Positions 17,810 to 27,213 of a stretch of DNA of 64,000 nucleotides are shown in pieces. The notes beneath the pieces were generated by a model that saw only the letters and a program-made list of their open reading frames with translations, ran no database searches and was not told the DNA's origin. The first letter of the stretch is position 1. Every line of letters begins with the position of its first letter. The stretch is from Gammaproteobacteria bacterium (lineage in GTDB: Bacteria > Pseudomonadota > Gammaproteobacteria > Nevskiales > Nevskiaceae), in assembly GCA_026398875.1 (NCBI GenBank), contig JAPLSB010000021.1:124001-188000 (forward strand), given 5' to 3'. Both the position numbers and the translations under genes were made by a program.

Positions 17810-18600
17810 AGGCTTCGCATCGTCTGACGCGGTCGTGGCCGCTGCTGGCGGCGGCGCTGCTGCCAGCGCAGGCACACGCCGATGCCGCGTACGACGCCGT
17901 GCTGAAGTGCATGCATGCGCAGGTCCCGGCCACACTTCGCGTGCAGGCGTTCACGCTGGCCTCGGTCGATCGCAGCGGTGACGAGCGTCGTCTTGGCGGC
18001 CACCTGTTCGCCGATCGCAAGGGCGGTCAGCTGCGCGTGCTGATGCTGCTCGATGAACCCGCTTCGGTGAAGGGTGCGGCCTATCTGATTCGCGAGTTCG
18101 CCGGCAAGGCCGAGGACGACATGTACGTCTTCCTGCCTGGCGTGGGCCGCGTGCGCCACATCACCGGCAGCTTTGCGAACGGCAGCCTGCTCGGCACTGA
18201 TTTCAGCTACGCCGAGGCCAAGCTGATCCGCAATGGCTATACCGGTGCCAACGGGCGGCTGGAGGGCGAGGCCGAGATCGATGGCCGCAAGGTGCAGCAG
18301 CTCAGCATCCGGCAGACCGCGTCAGCCGCGTCGCCGTACAGCACGATCAAGGTCTGGGTCGAGCCGACCAGCTGTGTGGCCGTGAAGGCCGAGTTCTACG
18401 AAGGCGAAAAGCTGCGCAAGCGCCTGCGCACGCCGCCGGCCAGCCTCGCGCAGTCCGACGGACACTGGTATCCGACGCTGCTGGAAATGGAAGACTTCAC
18501 CAGCGGCACGCGCACCACGCTGCGCGCCGGTCGCTACCAGACCGATGCCAAGCCGAACGAAGGGATGTTCGACCCGCAGCGCTTCCACCGCGGCGGCTAG
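17806..18600 (+). CDS. LolA-like outer-membrane lipoprotein-sorting family protein
   Basis: A 264-residue exported protein with a signal peptide (about residues 1-25, ending AQAHA). The mature part (MLLDEPASVKGAAYLIREF, DMYVFLPGVGRVRHITG, SLLGTDFSYAEAKLI, TIKVWVEPTSCVAVKAEFY) is characteristic of the family related to LolA, with a half-open barrel for lipids. These proteins usually accompany MMPL/RND lipid exporters; here the neighbours are catabolic, so it may carry a hydrophobic substrate through the periplasm. It overlaps the SDR stop (ATGA) and its own TAG shares a CTAG with the convergent EthD-like gene. Confidence 0.82.
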   Translation: MKASHRLTRSWPLLAAALLPAQAHADAAYDAVLKCMHAQVPATLRVQAFTLASVDRSGDERRLGGHLFADRKGGQLRVLMLLDEPASVKGAAYLIREFAGKAEDDMYVFLPGVGRVRHITGSFANGSLLGTDFSYAEAKLIRNGYTGANGRLEGEAEIDGRKVQQLSIRQTASAASPYSTIKVWVEPTSCVAVKAEFYEGEKLRKRLRTPPASLAQSDGHWYPTLLEMEDFTSGTRTTLRAGRYQTDAKPNEGMFDPQRFHRGG

Positions 18601-19313
18601 CGCCAGCCTTTCAACCGATACTGGCTGGTCGGCAGCACATCGAGCTGGCCGCGATCGAGAAAGCGATCGACGCTGTCCATCATCAGCCGCAGATGCTCGC
18701 GGAACTTCGCTTCGTCGCCGGCTGCAGCAAAGAACGCGAATGGATCGCGCATCGCTGCGGCCGGAAAGCATTCCTCGACGATCGCGTCGATGGCTGGCGC
18801 GTCGGCAGTCAGCGTCTGCACGACCAGGTTCTGCCGGTATTCGAAAGTGTCCTGCGTGTCGATCGCGACTCGCGTGTGACCGTTCTGCCAAAGCCGCAGC
18901 CAGTCCTCGCGCGTCAACCGCAATGGCTGGCGAAGCACGGCGATCTGCGCGAAGCCGGCCGTGCGCTGGCCCGGTTGCGGCGGATGGCGCGTGTTCACCA
19001 GCGGTTCGGATTCGCAGACCCGATAGGCCGCATGCCGCGCACAGCCGGCCGCGATCACGGCATCAAGCGGTGCGCGAAACGCATCGACCGCCGTATCGAC
19101 CCAGACCTGCAGCAGCGCATCGATCGCCGGGTCGAGCAGCGTCTGGCGCATCGCGGCTGCAGCTGCCACATCGGCGTCCTGCACATTGGCCTGCACACGC
19201 TGCACGCCGGGCAGGGCGGCAACGCGGTCGGCCAGCTCGGTGCGCACCGAGTGCGCGAAGGCCTCGGGCTCGGTACCCGGCTTGCGCCACAGCAGATAGA
19301 TCAGCTTTTCCAT
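18597..19313 (-). CDS. EthD domain-containing protein
   Basis: A 238-residue protein with an N-terminal MEKLIYLLWRKPGTEPEAFA, the usual opening of an EthD-type ferredoxin-like fold, and what appears to be a second similar half after residue 120 (FAQIAVLRQPLRLTREDWLR). EthD-fold proteins form dimeric alpha/beta barrels and include accessory proteins and small-molecule enzymes; the function here is unknown. It is the last gene of the minus-strand DUF1214-sulfotransferase-SDR-EthD operon, 18 bases after the SDR stop. Confidence 0.7.
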   Translation of the reverse strand: MEKLIYLLWRKPGTEPEAFAHSVRTELADRVAALPGVQRVQANVQDADVAAAAAMRQTLLDPAIDALLQVWVDTAVDAFRAPLDAVIAAGCARHAAYRVCESEPLVNTRHPPQPGQRTAGFAQIAVLRQPLRLTREDWLRLWQNGHTRVAIDTQDTFEYRQNLVVQTLTADAPAIDAIVEECFPAAAMRDPFAFFAAAGDEAKFREHLRLMMDSVDRFLDRGQLDVLPTSQYRLKGWR

Positions 19314-19331
19314 GACGGATCTCGATGCGCC

Positions 19332-20120
19332 TCAGGGCATCCAGGCGCCGCCGTTGACGTCGAGCGATGCACCGGTGATCACGCGTGCATGGTCGGAGAC
19401 CATGAACAGCGCAGCCTTCGCGCAGTCTTCGTCCGGCGGAATGAAGCCGAGCGGAATGTTCGCGGCGATCTGCGCCTTGATCGCGTCCTCGCTGATGCCG
19501 AGCTGCCCGGCCTGCCAGGCGACATAGCCCTGCACCGGCGCGCCCCACATCCAGCCCATGTGCACGGTGTTGACGCGAATGCGCTTCGATCCAAGCTCGG
19601 TCGCGAGGTACTTCACGCTGGTCGCAAGTGCCGCCTTCGAGGCCGCGTAGCCGGCTTCGCCAAGCGGCGGCACCTTGCGCACGGCCATCGTGTTGATCAT
19701 GACCACGGCACCGCCTTGCACCGACAAGGCCGGAATCAGCGCCTGCGTGAGCTTCAGCGTGCCAAGCAGGTTGGTGTCAAACACCGCGCGCCAACCATCG
19801 AGATCGGCCGTCGACGCATGGTCCATCTCGCCGTGCACGAAGGCGCTGTTGACCAATGCATCGACGCGGCCAAAGCGCTTGAGGGCTGCAGCTGCGAGGG
19901 CATCGCAGTGGCGGCGGTCGGCGATGTCGGTCACGCACTTGAGCACCGTGCAGGCCGGGTTGATCGCGCGCACGCGCGCTTCGGCATCATCGAGCTTGGC
20001 CGCCGTGCGCGCGGCGATCACCAGGCCGGCCGCGCCTTCGCGCGCCGCTTCCTCGGCAAGCTTCACGCCCAGGCCCGGGCCGATGCCGGATACGACGACG
20101 ATCTTGTCCTTCAGCAGCAT
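19332..20120 (-). CDS. SDR family oxidoreductase
   Basis: A 262-residue short-chain dehydrogenase. The cofactor loop is VVSGIGPGLGVKLA and the active-site Tyr-x3-Lys is GYAASKAAL; the usual serine before it is not obvious (INTMAVRKVP). The C-terminus GASLDVNGGAWMP is typical. It is probably a hydroxysteroid or 3-hydroxyacyl-CoA dehydrogenase of the surrounding pathway. I prefer the ATG at 20120, preceded by GGAG, over a TTG at 20150 that directly follows the sulfotransferase stop. Confidence 0.85.
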   Translation of the reverse strand: MLLKDKIVVVSGIGPGLGVKLAEEAAREGAAGLVIAARTAAKLDDAEARVRAINPACTVLKCVTDIADRRHCDALAAAALKRFGRVDALVNSAFVHGEMDHASTADLDGWRAVFDTNLLGTLKLTQALIPALSVQGGAVVMINTMAVRKVPPLGEAGYAASKAALATSVKYLATELGSKRIRVNTVHMGWMWGAPVQGYVAWQAGQLGISEDAIKAQIAANIPLGFIPPDEDCAKAALFMVSDHARVITGASLDVNGGAWMP

Positions 20121-20150
20121 CGATGCTTGCTCCGCAGTGTCGGCCTGCAA

Positions 20151-21317
20151 TCAGGCGGGAATGTGCTTGGCGCGGTAGTCCGCAAAGTCGGCCTGCAGCT
20201 GAGCCACGCTGAGGCCGAAGTCCTCGGGTGCGTAGTGATGCGCGGCGCGCGTGTCGCGCGGGTTCTCGGCGAGCCAGCGCTGCATGGCCTGTTCCGCCTC
20301 AGTTGTCAGTGGCACGCCGCAGTGTCGGTAGATCGCCCGCACGACTTCGAACGGCCGCTGCACGGTATCGACGAAGGCGACATCGAGAAAAGGCGCGGGC
20401 TGCTCCTTGCGCACGGCCATCGTGTGGCGGAACGCGCGCGCCATCAGCGCGCTCCACTCGTGGCCGGCGGCAGTCGCATCGGCCTTGGTCGCGTAGATCG
20501 CCCACAGCGTATGGATGAAGCTGGCGATCGACGGGATCGTCGCAACCGGATCGCGATGGGTCTGGATGATCTTCGCGCCAGGAAACTCGCGCAGCAGCAG
20601 CGCCATGCGCAGCAGGTGATGCGGCGCCTTCAGCACCCAGCGGCTCGCCGTGATGCCACGCTGGCGTTTCTGCCACTGCAGGAACTTCATAACGCGCTTG
20701 AGATAGCCGTAGGCCGGCGTCTCGTCGGCGGCATGCAGCCAGGCCATGTACGAGGGCAGGTTCGCGTAGGCGTTGAACGAGGACATGAAGGCATGCTCCA
20801 TCAGCATCACTTCCTCGTCGGCCTCGTCGGCATCCATCGGATGGATCGCCATCAGCTTGGGCATCGCCTCGACCATGACCTGCACCTCGCCGCGCGCGCG
20901 CGCCATGCGCTCGACCGGCGCGCGCAGGTCCTCGCCGGGAAACGGCACCGGGTAGCGCGATTCCCACCAGTGCATCGCGTACAGCGCCGGATCGCGCGAC
21001 AGGATCCGCTGCAGCAGCGTGGTGCCGGTACGCGGCAGGCCGACGATGACGATCGGGGCTTCGAGCACTTCCTGCTCGATCTCCGGATGACGCTGGAACC
21101 AGTCCTCGATGCGCAGCCGGTTCACCAGCAGCTCGACGAGCTTGTGCCGCAGCAGGCCGCGGCCGAAGTCCGACAGCCCGGCTTCGTCCTCAAGCGAGCG
21201 GCACAGCACCTGCAGGCCGATGCGATAGCTGGGATCACCGAAGTCAGACAGCCCGCCGCTCTGCTCGCGCGCGGCCGCTTCGAGTGCCGCCGGATCGAAA
21301 CGCTCGACGGCGCTCAT
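20151..21317 (-). CDS. Sulfotransferase family protein
   Basis: A 388-residue protein with the PAPS 5'-phosphosulfate loop IVIVGLPRTGTTLLQRIL at about residues 105-122 and a second conserved region GAKIIQTHRDPVATIPSIAS, the 3'-phosphate site of sulfotransferases. Members of this subgroup are common in actinobacterial and proteobacterial lipid/steroid catabolic clusters, but their acceptors are not defined; whether this one sulfates a steroid is unknown. The start at 21317 overlaps the DUF1214 stop (ATGA). A longer in-frame reading (to 21404) lies inside that gene and is unlikely. Confidence 0.83.
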   Translation of the reverse strand: MSAVERFDPAALEAAAREQSGGLSDFGDPSYRIGLQVLCRSLEDEAGLSDFGRGLLRHKLVELLVNRLRIEDWFQRHPEIEQEVLEAPIVIVGLPRTGTTLLQRILSRDPALYAMHWWESRYPVPFPGEDLRAPVERMARARGEVQVMVEAMPKLMAIHPMDADEADEEVMLMEHAFMSSFNAYANLPSYMAWLHAADETPAYGYLKRVMKFLQWQKRQRGITASRWVLKAPHHLLRMALLLREFPGAKIIQTHRDPVATIPSIASFIHTLWAIYATKADATAAGHEWSALMARAFRHTMAVRKEQPAPFLDVAFVDTVQRPFEVVRAIYRHCGVPLTTEAEQAMQRWLAENPRDTRAAHHYAPEDFGLSVAQLQADFADYRAKHIPA

Positions 21318-22432
21318 GCGGCAAAGCCCGCAGCGAGTGTGGTGATCTTCACGACACGGGTCAGCGGTTGCACATGCTCTTTGGCGCCGACCCAGCGCAG
21401 GCACATCGTGCCGCTGCCGTGGCCGGCGGTCTCCAGCCAGTTCGCATGGCCGGGGTCACGATGCGCGAGTACCAGGGTCACGCCGCCATCGGCATCGCGC
21501 TCCGCGGAATGCTGGTTGTGGCAGATGCGATGGAAGCGGTAGTCGAGCGATTCCATCCAGTAGTTGTTGATCTGCAGATTCCAGAACCGGCACTCGGGAA
21601 TGCGCGGCAGATGGATGATCAAGGCCTCGTCATCGGCCAGCGCCCAGTGCGAGTGGTAGTAGTGGATGTTCGGATCGCCGCCGACGCGCTGACACAGCGC
21701 CTGATCGGCCGCTGGCAGTGTGTTGCTGTGCGGCAGATAGCTCTGCGCCCAGTTCGCGAACAGCGTGGCCGTGCCTTCGACGAAGCGCGCCGCGTTCTCA
21801 AGCCCCTGCTGCAGTCGTGCCGCCGACAGCGGCTGCGGCGTTTCGCCGGAGCCGAGTCGCTCGATGCGCATCTGCGCCGGGCGCTCGCGGGCGCGATCGA
21901 GAAAGGTCTGGCGCACGATCACGGCATTGCTGTCCGGCTCCAGCCGCAGCCAGTTGCCCGGTTGTGGCGTTGCGCTGAGCAGGATCTCGAACTGGCCGTC
22001 GTCCTGCACCTGCAGTGTGGACAGATCGATGAAGCCGGTCTGCTCCATGCGGCCATTGGTTTCGTAGCCACCCTTCTGCGTGCCGAAGCTCAGGTAGGAC
22101 ACGCTGCCGCGTTCGCCACGGATGCGGTACGCGTGCCGGCCATTGAGCCGGCCCATCAGATACAGGTTGTCGGGATTGTCGGCGCCGATCTTGGCGGTCT
22201 CGTGCGAAGGCGCGAAGAAGCCCGGGAAGTCCGGATCGGCGAATTCCAGATGCATTTCCAGGCCGATGCGCAGCAGACGCGTCAGATAGCGATAGCCCTC
22301 GGCGCGATGCAGCTTGTCCTCCGGTGTTTCCGGCCGCAGGATCTGCTGGCCGCTGCGCTTCAAGGCGTCGCAGAAAGCCTCCCAGGCCTGGCCCGAGGCC
22401 ACGGCCTCCGCTGCATGCTGCGGCTTCGACAT
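21314..22432 (-). CDS. DUF1214 domain-containing protein
   Basis: A 372-residue protein with the DUF1214 hallmark near the C-terminus (IPECRFWNLQINNYWMESLD) and HYYHSHWALADDEALIIHLP before it. The upstream part (YLTRLLRIGLEMHLEFADP, DNLYLMGRLNGRHAYRIRGE) is the associated N-terminal region. No signal peptide is visible. The family has no assigned reaction. It heads the minus-strand operon with the sulfotransferase, SDR and EthD genes and is divergent from the SnoaL gene at 22567. Confidence 0.8.
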   Translation of the reverse strand: MSKPQHAAEAVASGQAWEAFCDALKRSGQQILRPETPEDKLHRAEGYRYLTRLLRIGLEMHLEFADPDFPGFFAPSHETAKIGADNPDNLYLMGRLNGRHAYRIRGERGSVSYLSFGTQKGGYETNGRMEQTGFIDLSTLQVQDDGQFEILLSATPQPGNWLRLEPDSNAVIVRQTFLDRARERPAQMRIERLGSGETPQPLSAARLQQGLENAARFVEGTATLFANWAQSYLPHSNTLPAADQALCQRVGGDPNIHYYHSHWALADDEALIIHLPRIPECRFWNLQINNYWMESLDYRFHRICHNQHSAERDADGGVTLVLAHRDPGHANWLETAGHGSGTMCLRWVGAKEHVQPLTRVVKITTLAAGFAA

Positions 22433-22566
22433 CGGCTCACGCTCCCCGGATCCATAGTACTGCGCACGCTATGCCGCGTGCCCGGACCTGACTTCATCTG
22501 TTTGCGGTAGAGCCCGATTGGCGCGGCTCAGTACGATGCAGGCAACAACAAACGGGGAGCTGCACC

Positions 22567-23052
22567 ATGGATGTCGAAGCCCTGCGCGCAAGACTGCAAC
22601 GGCTTGAGGACAGCGATGCGATCCGCGCCTTGAAGGCACGCTATTTCGCTGCCTGCGATGGCAAGGACCCGGCCGCGATGCGCGCCTGCTTCGTCGATGG
22701 TGAGGTGGCGATCGACTACGGCGTGATCGGCTGCTTCGATCGCGCCGATGCACTGGTGGCGGTGTTCACCCAGATGGCCTGCCATCCGCACATGGTCGAG
22801 ATGCACCACGGCGTCAATCCGCGCATCGAGATCACCGGTACCGATACGGCGCGCGGCGAATGGGGCCTGCACTACCAGCTGATCAACACGCGCGACGCCA
22901 CGCTGACCCAGCTCGGCGCGCGCTATGAGGATGCCTACCGGCGTACGGCGCAGGGCTGGAAGATCAGTGCGACTCGCTGCGTGGTCGACTCCACGCTGGT
23001 TCTCGCGCTCGGTGATTCCGCGATTCGCGCGCTGGTCACTGGTCGGCCCTGA
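22567..23052 (+). CDS. SnoaL-like (NTF2 fold) protein, possible steroid dehydratase/isomerase
   Basis: A 161-residue single-domain cone-fold protein: RLEDSDAIRALKARYFAACDG followed by MVEMHHGVNPRIEITG. The order, and the Tyr and His in these segments, recall BaiE-type bile-acid 7-alpha-dehydratases, but the identity is loose and other SnoaL roles are possible. It begins the plus-strand operon SnoaL/acyl-CoA dehydrogenase/MFS/DUF1329; a good GGGGAG ribosome binding site precedes the ATG. Confidence 0.78.
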   Translation: MDVEALRARLQRLEDSDAIRALKARYFAACDGKDPAAMRACFVDGEVAIDYGVIGCFDRADALVAVFTQMACHPHMVEMHHGVNPRIEITGTDTARGEWGLHYQLINTRDATLTQLGARYEDAYRRTAQGWKISATRCVVDSTLVLALGDSAIRALVTGRP

Positions 23053-23087
23053 TCCGAACCCGCTTATTCCTTGAAGAGAGTTCTCGC

Positions 23088-24263
23088 ATGTCCAAGCCTG
23101 CCCCGAACCCCGCAGCACCGTACGTCTCGCCGTGGATGGATGCCGACCTCGAACTGTTTCGCGATGCCGTCTCGCGCTTCGTCGATGGCGAGATGGTCAA
23201 GCAGGACGAGCACTGGCGGAAGCAGCAGCATGTCGGTCACGAGATCTGGCGCAAGGCCGGCGCGATGGGCTTTCTGTGCACCGACATTCCGGCCGAGTAC
23301 GGCGGCGCCGGTGGCGACTTCCGCCACGAGGCGATCGTCTATGAAGAACTGCTGCGGCGTGGCATCAGCGGCTTCGCGACCGGCGTGCACAGCATCGCCG
23401 CGCACTATGTGCTGAACCACGGCACCGAAGAGCAGAAGCAGCGCTATCTGCCGAAGCTGGCCAGCGGCGAGCTGGTGGGTGCGATCGGCTTCACCGAGCC
23501 GGGGGCCGGCTCCGACCTGCAGGCCGTCCGCACCCGCGCCGAGCGCGATGGCGACGACTACATCGTCAACGGCTCGAAGATCTTCATCACCAATGGCTAC
23601 CTCGCCGAGCTGCTGGTGCTGGTGGTCAAGACCGATCCGCAGCAGGCCGGGCGCGGCATCTCGATCCTGCTGGTCGAAACCCGCGATCTGAACGGTTACC
23701 GCTGCGGCCGCATCCTCGACAAGATGGGCATGAAGGCGCAGGACACCGCCGAGCTGTTCTTCGAGGACATGCGGGTGCCGGCCGCGAACCTGCTGGGCGG
23801 CATCGAAGGCCGTGGCTTCGCGCAACTGATGACCGACCTGCCGTACGAACGGGCGATCGTCGCCATCGGTGGCGTGGCCGCGATGGAAGGCGCGCTGGCC
23901 GAAACGGTGCGCTACGTGAAGGAGCGCAAGGCCTTCGGCAAGGCCGTCGCCGAGTTCCAGAACACGCGCTACAAGCTGGCCGAGTGCGCAACGATCACGC
24001 GCGTCGCGCGGGTGTTCGTCGACCGCTGCATCCAGGATGTCGTCGATGGCCGTCTCGACAACGCCACTGCGTCGATGGCGAAGTACTGGGTCACCGACAT
24101 GCAGCAGCAGGTGCTCGACGAGTGCGTGCAGCAGCACGGCGGCTATGGCTACATGAACGAATACCTGGTCACGCGCATGTTTGCCGACGCCCGCGTGCAG
24201 CGCATCTATGGCGGCACCAACGAGATCATGAAGGAAGTGATCTCGCGCTCCGTGCTCGCCTGA
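23088..24263 (+). CDS. Acyl-CoA dehydrogenase, long-chain type
   Basis: A 391-residue flavin acyl-CoA dehydrogenase (IGFTEPGAGSDLQAVRT, IFITNGYLAELLVLVVKT, QQHGGYGYMNEYLVTRMFAD). As in long-chain enzymes, the C-terminal Glu is replaced (IYGGTNEI) and Glu254 in DLPYERAIVA is at the alternative base position. A steroid side-chain or fatty acyl-CoA substrate is likely but not provable here. In steroid catabolism side-chain dehydrogenases are often heteromeric with two different subunits; this protein is a normal single full-length chain. Confidence 0.9.
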   Translation: MSKPAPNPAAPYVSPWMDADLELFRDAVSRFVDGEMVKQDEHWRKQQHVGHEIWRKAGAMGFLCTDIPAEYGGAGGDFRHEAIVYEELLRRGISGFATGVHSIAAHYVLNHGTEEQKQRYLPKLASGELVGAIGFTEPGAGSDLQAVRTRAERDGDDYIVNGSKIFITNGYLAELLVLVVKTDPQQAGRGISILLVETRDLNGYRCGRILDKMGMKAQDTAELFFEDMRVPAANLLGGIEGRGFAQLMTDLPYERAIVAIGGVAAMEGALAETVRYVKERKAFGKAVAEFQNTRYKLAECATITRVARVFVDRCIQDVVDGRLDNATASMAKYWVTDMQQQVLDECVQQHGGYGYMNEYLVTRMFADARVQRIYGGTNEIMKEVISRSVLA

Positions 24264-24282
24264 CGCAAGCGGCCGCGCAGCC

Positions 24283-25845
24283 GTGGCCGGGATCGCGCGC
24301 AACGACGACGCAGCCCGCGCCAAGGCGCGTGCGCGCCGCGACTGGTGGGGCTTCATGGCGATGTCGATCGGCGCGTTCATGGCCGTGCTCGACATCCAGA
24401 TCGTGGCCAGCTCGATCAACCAGATCCAGGCCGGGCTGTCGGCCAGCATCGACGAGATCCAGTGGGTGCAGACCGCCTACCTGATCGCCGAAGTCATCGC
24501 CATTCCGCTGTCCGGCTATCTCGCGCGGCTGCTGTCGACGCGCGTCTACTTCGTGATTTCGGCGGTCGGCTTCACGCTGGCCAGCGTCGCCTGTGCCCTT
24601 GCCTGGGATCTCGGCTCGATGGTCTGCTTCCGCGTGCTGCAGGGCTTTCTCGGCGGCGGCATGATCCCGACCTCGTTCGCGGCGATGTTCCTGCTGTTTC
24701 CGGACGACCGCGACCGCGCACGGCCGCAGCTGGTCGGCGGCATGCTGACGATGATGGCGCCGGCGCTGGGGCCGACGGTCGGTGGCTACATCACCGCCTT
24801 CGTGTCCTGGCACTGGCTGTTCCTGATCAACCTGGTGCCCGGGCTGATCTGCGCCTGGGGTGTCTGGCGGCTGGTCGATGTCGACCGGCCACGGCCGGAG
24901 ATGTTCCGGCTCACCGATTGGCCCGGCCTGCTGCTGATGGCCACGTTTCTCGCCAGCCTCGAATACACGCTGGATGAGGGCCCGCGCCACGACTGGCTGT
25001 CCGAACGCAGCGTCGCCATCACCGCCACGCTTGCCGTCATCGGCGGCGCGCTGTTCTTCTGGCGCTCGTTCACGGCCGAGCATCCGATCGTCGACTTGCG
25101 CGCGTTCCGCAATCGCAACTTCGCGCTGACCTCGTTGGTGTCGTCGCTGATCGGCCTGTGCATGTTCACGCTGTCGTATGTCACGCCGGTATTTCTCGGC
25201 CAGGTGCGCGGCTACAACTCGCTGCAGATCGGCGAAATCATGATGGTGCAGGGCCTGAGCATGGTGTTCGCGGCACCGCTGGTTGCGCGGCTGTCGCGGC
25301 GCATGGACCCGCGCCTGGTCATTGCCATCGGCCTGGCGCTGCTGGCGATCGGCGCCTTCGTCAACGGCCATCTGACGGCCGAATGGGGCTATGGCGAGTT
25401 CCTGCTGCCGCAGATTCTGCGTGGCTGCGGCTTGATCTTCGCGTTCATTCCGATGACCAATCTGGCGCTCGGCACCTTGCCGCTGTCGGAGGTCAACAAC
25501 GCCAGCGGGCTGTACACGCTGACCCGCAACCTCGGCGGTGCCGTCGGTCTGGCGCTGGTCGCGACGATGATCAACGAGCGCACCTGGCTGCACTGGCAAA
25601 CGCTCGCCGAATCGACCCGCGCCTCGCGCGAGCCGGTGCGCGCGATGCTGCTGGGCCCGCATCAGGCGGGCACGGTCGCTGAGGATCCGCTGCTGACCAT
25701 CGCCCGTCTCGCGCAGCAGCAGGCCACCGCGATGAGCTATGCCGATATCTATCTGCTGCTGTCGGCCGCAGTGGTCTTCGCGCTGCTGTTCGTGCCGCTG
25801 CTGGCCAAGCCGCGTGCGGCGGCCGATCTCGCGCACTTCGAATGA
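24283..25845 (+). CDS. DHA2-family (EmrB/QacA) MFS transporter
   Basis: A 520-residue integral membrane protein with about 14 hydrophobic segments, the size of DHA2 drug:H+ antiporters. The motif around AVLDIQIVASSINQIQAGLS and QWVQTAYLIAEVIAIPLSGY is typical of EmrB. No EmrA adaptor is encoded nearby, so it may act alone, perhaps exporting or importing pathway intermediates. A GTG start at 24283 is used, 19 bases after the acyl-CoA dehydrogenase stop. The stop overlaps the DUF1329 start (ATGA). Confidence 0.9.
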   Translation: MAGIARNDDAARAKARARRDWWGFMAMSIGAFMAVLDIQIVASSINQIQAGLSASIDEIQWVQTAYLIAEVIAIPLSGYLARLLSTRVYFVISAVGFTLASVACALAWDLGSMVCFRVLQGFLGGGMIPTSFAAMFLLFPDDRDRARPQLVGGMLTMMAPALGPTVGGYITAFVSWHWLFLINLVPGLICAWGVWRLVDVDRPRPEMFRLTDWPGLLLMATFLASLEYTLDEGPRHDWLSERSVAITATLAVIGGALFFWRSFTAEHPIVDLRAFRNRNFALTSLVSSLIGLCMFTLSYVTPVFLGQVRGYNSLQIGEIMMVQGLSMVFAAPLVARLSRRMDPRLVIAIGLALLAIGAFVNGHLTAEWGYGEFLLPQILRGCGLIFAFIPMTNLALGTLPLSEVNNASGLYTLTRNLGGAVGLALVATMINERTWLHWQTLAESTRASREPVRAMLLGPHQAGTVAEDPLLTIARLAQQQATAMSYADIYLLLSAAVVFALLFVPLLAKPRAAADLAHFE

Positions 25846-27200
25846 CCCGGCGCGCTGCAGTGCTGCTGCTCGCATGGCTGCCGGTGCAGGGCGCGCCGCC
25901 GGCAGCGTCGATCAACGAGCTGGGTGGCCCGCGCCTGACCTGCCTCGGTGCCGAGCGTGCCGGCAGCGCAGCCGGTGTCGCGGCCTACAGCGGCCAATGG
26001 CTGGATGGCTGGCCCGGACTCAAGGACCCGAAGGCCTGGGATGCCGGCCCGTACGCGCAGGAGCAGCCGCTGTTCACGATCACGGCCGAGAACGCCGCAC
26101 CGCACGCGGCCCGACTGACAGCAGGCCAGAAGGCCTTGTTCGCGAAGTACCCGCAGCAGTTCCGGATGCCGGTCTATGCCAGCCACCGCGACTTCGCCGT
26201 GCCCGAAGCCAGCTGCGCGGCCGCCAAGCGCAACGCTGCCAGCGCAGGTCTTGCCGCGAACGGACTGCGCCTCGAAGGTGCAGCCGGTGCGCTGCCGTTT
26301 CCGATCCCGAAGGACGGCCTGCAGGCGATCTGGAACGTGCTGGCCACGCGCCATGTCTGGAACGAGACCGCGACGATCGACATCGCCTCGGTCTACGCCA
26401 ATGGCGCGATCGCCTGGGGCCGGCAGCGCTACATGACGCTGAGCCCCTACGGTGATCCCGCCGTGCAGGCTTCCGGCAAGCCGCCGGCCGACGCGAAGGT
26501 CGGCGCCTGGTTCCGCGACGAGGTGCTGCTGCCGCAGCGTGACCGCGGCACGATCAGCGTTGGCTTCCAGCCGATCGACTACAGCGGCGGCAGCACGCAG
26601 GTCTGGGTCTACAACCCGGGCACGCGGCGGCTGCGCCAGGCGCCGGACATCGCCTTCGACTATCCGGTGCCGCCGGGCCTGCGCACGGTTGACGACGATC
26701 ATCTGTTCAATGGCTCGCCGGAGCGCTACACGTGGACGCTGCTCGGCAAAAGCGAGCGCTATGTGCCGTACAACGGCTTCCAGCTCGACAATCCGGCGCT
26801 GCGCTATGCCGACATGCTGAAGCCGGGCACGCTGAATCCGGACGTCATGCGCTACGAGCTGCATCGCGTCTGGGTCATCGAAGGCCGGCTGAAGCCGGGC
26901 CTGCGCCATGTCTATGGCCGCCGCGTGCTGTATGTCGACGAGGACAGCTGGCTGGCGCTGTGGGCCGACAATTACGACCTGCGCGGCAAGCTGTGGCGCA
27001 CGGCCTTCGTGAACTACCGCTATGCGCCGGACGCCCAGGCCTTTCATCGCGGCGTGTCGGTTTTTCACGACCTTGACGCTGCGGCCTACGAGGCTGCCTA
27101 TCTGGTCAACGAGGCCGGTGCCGACGGCTGGCGCCTGAACCGCAGCGACATGAAGCCGGAACGGTTCAGCCCGAACGCGGCCGCACGCAGCGGCCACTGA
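25842..27200 (+). CDS. DUF1329 domain-containing exported protein
   Basis: A 452-residue protein with a short N-terminal hydrophobic signal (AAVLLLAWLPVQGAPPA). The mature region has the DUF1329 layout: FPIPKDGLQAIWNVLATRHVW, PGTRRLRQAPDIAFDYPVPP and HRVWVIEGRLKPGLRHVYGR. The family is related to LolB/LolA-like lipid-binding folds and is paired with DUF1302 outer-membrane proteins (here at 2777-4675) in clusters for hydrophobic compounds, so a periplasmic or outer-membrane lipid/sterol handling role is plausible. Coupled to the MFS gene. Confidence 0.85.
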   Translation: MTRRAAVLLLAWLPVQGAPPAASINELGGPRLTCLGAERAGSAAGVAAYSGQWLDGWPGLKDPKAWDAGPYAQEQPLFTITAENAAPHAARLTAGQKALFAKYPQQFRMPVYASHRDFAVPEASCAAAKRNAASAGLAANGLRLEGAAGALPFPIPKDGLQAIWNVLATRHVWNETATIDIASVYANGAIAWGRQRYMTLSPYGDPAVQASGKPPADAKVGAWFRDEVLLPQRDRGTISVGFQPIDYSGGSTQVWVYNPGTRRLRQAPDIAFDYPVPPGLRTVDDDHLFNGSPERYTWTLLGKSERYVPYNGFQLDNPALRYADMLKPGTLNPDVMRYELHRVWVIEGRLKPGLRHVYGRRVLYVDEDSWLALWADNYDLRGKLWRTAFVNYRYAPDAQAFHRGVSVFHDLDAAAYEAAYLVNEAGADGWRLNRSDMKPERFSPNAAARSGH

Positions 27201-27213
27201 AACGCAAGCCGTC

